The notes beneath the pieces are model-generated. The model was given only the letters and a program-made list of their open reading frames with translations, was not told the origin of the DNA and searched no databases. Shown in pieces: positions 63,168 through 64,000 of a stretch of DNA of 64,000 nucleotides (the stretch's first letter is position 1; every line of letters begins with the position of its first letter). The translations under genes were made by a program, and so were the position numbers. Source of the DNA: Flavobacterium crocinum (GTDB lineage Bacteria; Bacteroidota; Bacteroidia; Flavobacteriales; Flavobacteriaceae); the NCBI RefSeq assembly GCF_003122385.1, contig NZ_CP029255.1, forward strand, positions 1,426,001-1,490,000. The letters are read 5' to 3'.

Positions 63168-64000
63168 AAATTGAATCGGAAATAGAGAAAGTCTCCAGTT
63201 TTCAGCATCTCGAAATGCTGGCGAACCAGGTTGTGGAAGGTTTTATATCGGGAATGCACAAGAGTCCATTTCATGGATTTTCGGCCGAATTTGCCGAACA
63301 TAAAGTTTATAACGCAGGCGAAAGTACCAAACATATCGATTGGAAATTGTTTGCCAAAACCGATCGTTTATACACGAAACGTTTTGAGGAAGAAACCAAT
63401 TTACGCTGTCATTTGATTGTCGATAATTCGTCGTCAATGCATTATCCTGAATTGAAATCGAATCAGCCTTTTTATGAAAAGAAGATTGGTTTTGCGGTTT
63501 TGGCTTCGGCGGTTTTAATGAATATTTTAAAGAAACAGCGCGATGCCGTTGGTCTGAGCGTTTTCTCAGATAAATATGAATATTACGCACCCGAAAAAGG
63601 AAGCGATCGTCATCACAGAATGCTTTTGAATAAACTGGAAGAATTGTTGGTTCAGCCAAAAGTCAAAAAAACGACTGATACGATTACGTATTTGCATCAG
63701 ATTGCAGAGAAAATGCACCGTCGTTCGATGATTATTTTGTTTACCGATATGTTTCAGACGGAAGACGATGAAAAGCTTTTCAACGCTTTACAGCATCTTA
63801 AACACAACAAACATAAAGTAGTTTTATTTCACGTAGTGGATAATGAAACCGAACTGAAGTTTGATTTTGACAACGCACCAAGAAAGTTTATCGACTTAGA
63901 ATCAGGTGAAGAGGTTTCTATTTTTGCGGATAATGTAAAACAGGAATACGAAAAAAGGGTAGAAGCTTATTTTAAAAACCTGGCTTTAACCTGTGCAAAG
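63164..64000 (+). CDS. DUF58 domain protein, cut by the window end
   Basis: 279 codons are visible with no stop. The start overlaps the aminopeptidase stop (ATGA). The sequence begins MKIESEIEKVSSFQHLEMLA, and has KSPFHGFSAEFAEHKVYNAGE, IDWKLFAKTDRLYTKRFEEETN, and the metal-ion-dependent adhesion-like DNSSSM, all typical of DUF58 proteins. Such proteins are usually encoded with MoxR ATPases and von Willebrand-domain proteins; those may lie beyond the window. Probably a cytoplasmic or membrane-associated factor. Confidence 0.9.
   Translation, partial: MKIESEIEKVSSFQHLEMLANQVVEGFISGMHKSPFHGFSAEFAEHKVYNAGESTKHIDWKLFAKTDRLYTKRFEEETNLRCHLIVDNSSSMHYPELKSNQPFYEKKIGFAVLASAVLMNILKKQRDAVGLSVFSDKYEYYAPEKGSDRHHRMLLNKLEELLVQPKVKKTTDTITYLHQIAEKMHRRSMIILFTDMFQTEDDEKLFNALQHLKHNKHKVVLFHVVDNETELKFDFDNAPRKFIDLESGEEVSIFADNVKQEYEKRVEAYFKNLALTCAK

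Noticed and set aside
1..64000. tRNA, rRNA, tmRNA, riboswitch or insertion-sequence genes
   Set aside because: I looked at the intergenic gaps on both strands and found no cloverleaf with CCA-adjacent arms, no rRNA-like stretch and no transposase gene.

Overview
The window reads as the chromosome of a Flavobacterium-like member of the Bacteroidota. The genome is AT-rich and no Shine-Dalgarno motifs stand out. Many genes have the Bacteroidota promoter form (TTG, 18-20 bases, TAnnTTTG). Other markers are lipoproteins starting SCSNDD or SCSSDD, TonB-dependent receptors, a LytTR regulator paired with a TPR histidine kinase, a MurF-Alr fusion and a DnaE with a fused proofreading domain. Most genes look like ordinary chromosome. 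The accessory parts are a McrBC cassette, a probable metal-uptake locus and many palindromic intergenic repeats.

Layout. 1-4.1 kb: a branched-chain amino-acid operon on the minus strand (leuC, leuD and a citramalate-synthase-type enzyme) behind a good promoter and a possible Leu-rich leader peptide. 4.5-6.5 kb: an AraC regulator and a short-chain dehydrogenase. 6.8-12.5 kb: dnaE and an outer-membrane barrel. 12.7-19.0 kb: a Gfo/Idh/MocA oxidoreductase, a prolyl oligopeptidase, and a TonB receptor preceded by a small His/Cys protein. 19.2-25.3 kb: a barrel protein, a PAP2-like membrane protein, murF-alr, mscL, asd and an orphan SMI1/KNR4 protein. 25.5-28.0 kb: an iron-sulfur group (ferredoxin, NifU domain, Mrp). 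28.4-30.0 kb: an L,D-transpeptidase.

30.1-37.6 kb is an ABC export system (HlyD adaptor, ATPase, FtsX/MacB-like permease) divergent from a sigma-54 response regulator and histidine kinase. The shared intergenic region has a sigma-54-like promoter and two enhancer-like dyads, so the pair probably controls the exporter. 37.7-43.1 kb: an alkyltransferase-like protein, a LysE-type transporter, trmB, amt, an NTF2-like protein, a lipoprotein with three copies of an unusual HGxPGHRCDI motif, and an HPF-type protein. 43.3-46.9 kb: an AT-rich McrBC cassette with its own XRE regulator. 47.0-54.4 kb: an AsmA-like protein, thioredoxin, a two-component pair and two lipoproteins.

54.5-60.5 kb ends the accessory part. 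A higher-order tandem array of palindromic repeats precedes a minus-strand locus with an AztD-like His-rich lipoprotein, a TonB receptor, two small lipoproteins and a small His/Cys protein. The promoter at the head of the locus has two TGCAA-N5-TTGCR dyads lying on its -33 and -7 boxes, which suggests metal-responsive repression. The small protein is a paralogue of the one beside the TonB receptor at 16.3-19.0 kb; this pairing is the best candidate here for an undescribed system. The window ends with an M1 aminopeptidase and a truncated DUF58 gene.
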